Positions 63,422 to 64,000 of a DNA stretch of 64,000 nucleotides are shown piece after piece. The position numbers were made by a program, and so were the translations under genes. Source of the DNA: Terriglobia bacterium. GTDB taxonomy: Bacteria > Acidobacteriota > Terriglobia > Acidiferrales > UBA7541. The stretch spans positions 47,810 to 111,809 of the forward strand of contig JAIQFG010000003.1 in assembly GCA_020073375.1 (NCBI GenBank), read 5' to 3'. Below the pieces are notes generated by a model. The model ran no database searches, was not told the origin of the DNA, and saw nothing but the letters and a program-made list of their open reading frames with translations. Position 1 is the stretch's first letter, and every line of letters begins with the position of its first letter.

Positions 63422-64000
63422 CTACTGAATCCACTCACTTGCATCCCCCGATTTGGGCGCACTTGGGCGCAGAATTTCACCCACTTTGTCCACAGCCTCA
63501 CGCTGCGCGTCTCCAATTACGTGCCCGTGAACGCCGAGCGTGATCCGCGCATCCGAGTGACGCATCTGCTCTTTCGTTACCGTAGCAGGTGCGCCCACGT
63601 TCATTAGTAAGCTCGCGTGCGCATGCCGGAATGCGTGCAAGCCCCCGCGAGGAAGTTTTAGTTTATCGAGTACCGGCCAAAGCCCGTACTCGACGACTTT
63701 GTTGGCGGCGTACGGCCGCCCGTTGCGGTTGACGAAGAGAAACCCTTCTGGATTCACCTTCCACGTCGCCAGATATAGGTCCGCAGATGCGACTCCGCGG
63801 CCTTTATGCTCGACGGTTTTTTATGCGCCAGTACTTCTCGTTCCCACACTTTTGCAAATTCTCCGATCATCGCGAATTTCCCGGGCCGATAATCAACGGC
63901 ATTCACCTTTGCCAAAAACGGCTCGAATGCGCGTTGAGCATTTTTAAGCGTTCGGAGTTCGGCAACCGATCCAAGTACGACCGATCGTTCAACTCTGCGG
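63422..64000 (-). pseudogene. Broken tyrosine integrase of a second element
   Basis: Two pieces line up with the intact integrase. The upstream piece (about 63762-64000) reads FEPFLAKVNAVDYRPGKFAM and VWEREVLAHKKPSSIKAAES, the core-binding part. The downstream piece reads NPEGFLFVNRNGRPYAANKV, HAFRHAHASLLM and MRHSDARITLGVHGHVIGD. Roughly 160 residues between them, including the first catalytic Arg, are missing, and the join shifts the frame to a TGA. The catalytic Tyr position reads His (LGVHGH, family LGIYGH). It ends 6 bases from attR. The start lies beyond the window. Confidence 0.88.

Overview
The window is a 64 kb piece of a GC-rich bacterial chromosome. I infer an Acidobacteriota (Terriglobia-like) organism from the gene content (PilM-Q and PilB/PilZ/PilT type IV pilus genes, an RRM/RGG RNA-binding protein, a lysine gene cluster, tandem pterin synthases, archaeal-type Asd) and from abundant GTAG-headed inverted repeats between genes. 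The assignment was made by eye and is not proven.

Layout. 0-9.5 kb: pnp (partial), rpsO, folE with two pterin synthases, a membrane glycosyltransferase, a TlpA-like redoxin, a GlcG/HbpS-like protein, and a copper unit csoR-copA-Met-rich protein. 9.4-10.25 kb: a long gap without genes. 10.2-13.8 kb: PilB, PilZ and PilT-type proteins. 14.6-19 kb: bioB-bioF-bioD-bioA. 19-23.6 kb: a shikimate-kinase-like protein, threonine synthase, an ion channel and small genes. 24-27.5 kb: dapE-dapB-dapA-dapD. 28-31.4 kb: an FkbM methyltransferase and a hybrid histidine kinase. 31.8-38.2 kb: a sulfur/aspartate-family region. 38.4-45.7 kb: two amino-acid permeases, thiE, accC, accB and an M24 peptidase. 45.7-50.8 kb: pilMNOPQ. 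51.3-52.7 kb: ubiD. 53.0-63.4 kb: an integrative element in a tRNA-Gly gene. 63.4-64 kb: the wreck of a second integrase.

Most notable. (1) At 31.85-33.66 kb a consensus promoter precedes a strong SAM-II riboswitch candidate and an intrinsic terminator. These lead a second threonine-synthase-family enzyme and a CysO-like sulfur carrier whose Gly-Gly is masked by seven extra residues. SAM control points to methionine synthesis, so I propose homocysteine formation with sulfur delivered by a protein thiocarboxylate. (2) At 33.71-33.92 kb a promoter, a 33-codon peptide starting MITTTTKGIMITTRTP, and a terminator form a classic threonine/isoleucine attenuator. It stands ahead of siroheme genes, asd and lysC. 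Together these units would tie sulfide supply, aspartate-family flux and Met/Thr/Ile demand to each other.

The 10.4 kb island lies between 27-bp direct repeats of the tRNA-Gly 3' end. It carries a tyrosine integrase, a primase-helicase, an XRE regulator with a 12-bp palindrome, an HNH protein with no normal start codon, and a 731-residue protein that looks like an Mrr-like nuclease domain joined to a PIN-like domain. This is a plausible uncharacterised defence cargo. About fourteen GTAG...CTAC paired palindromes (REP/REPIN-like) in several stem families sit between genes, many flush against stop codons; one supplies the end of bioA.
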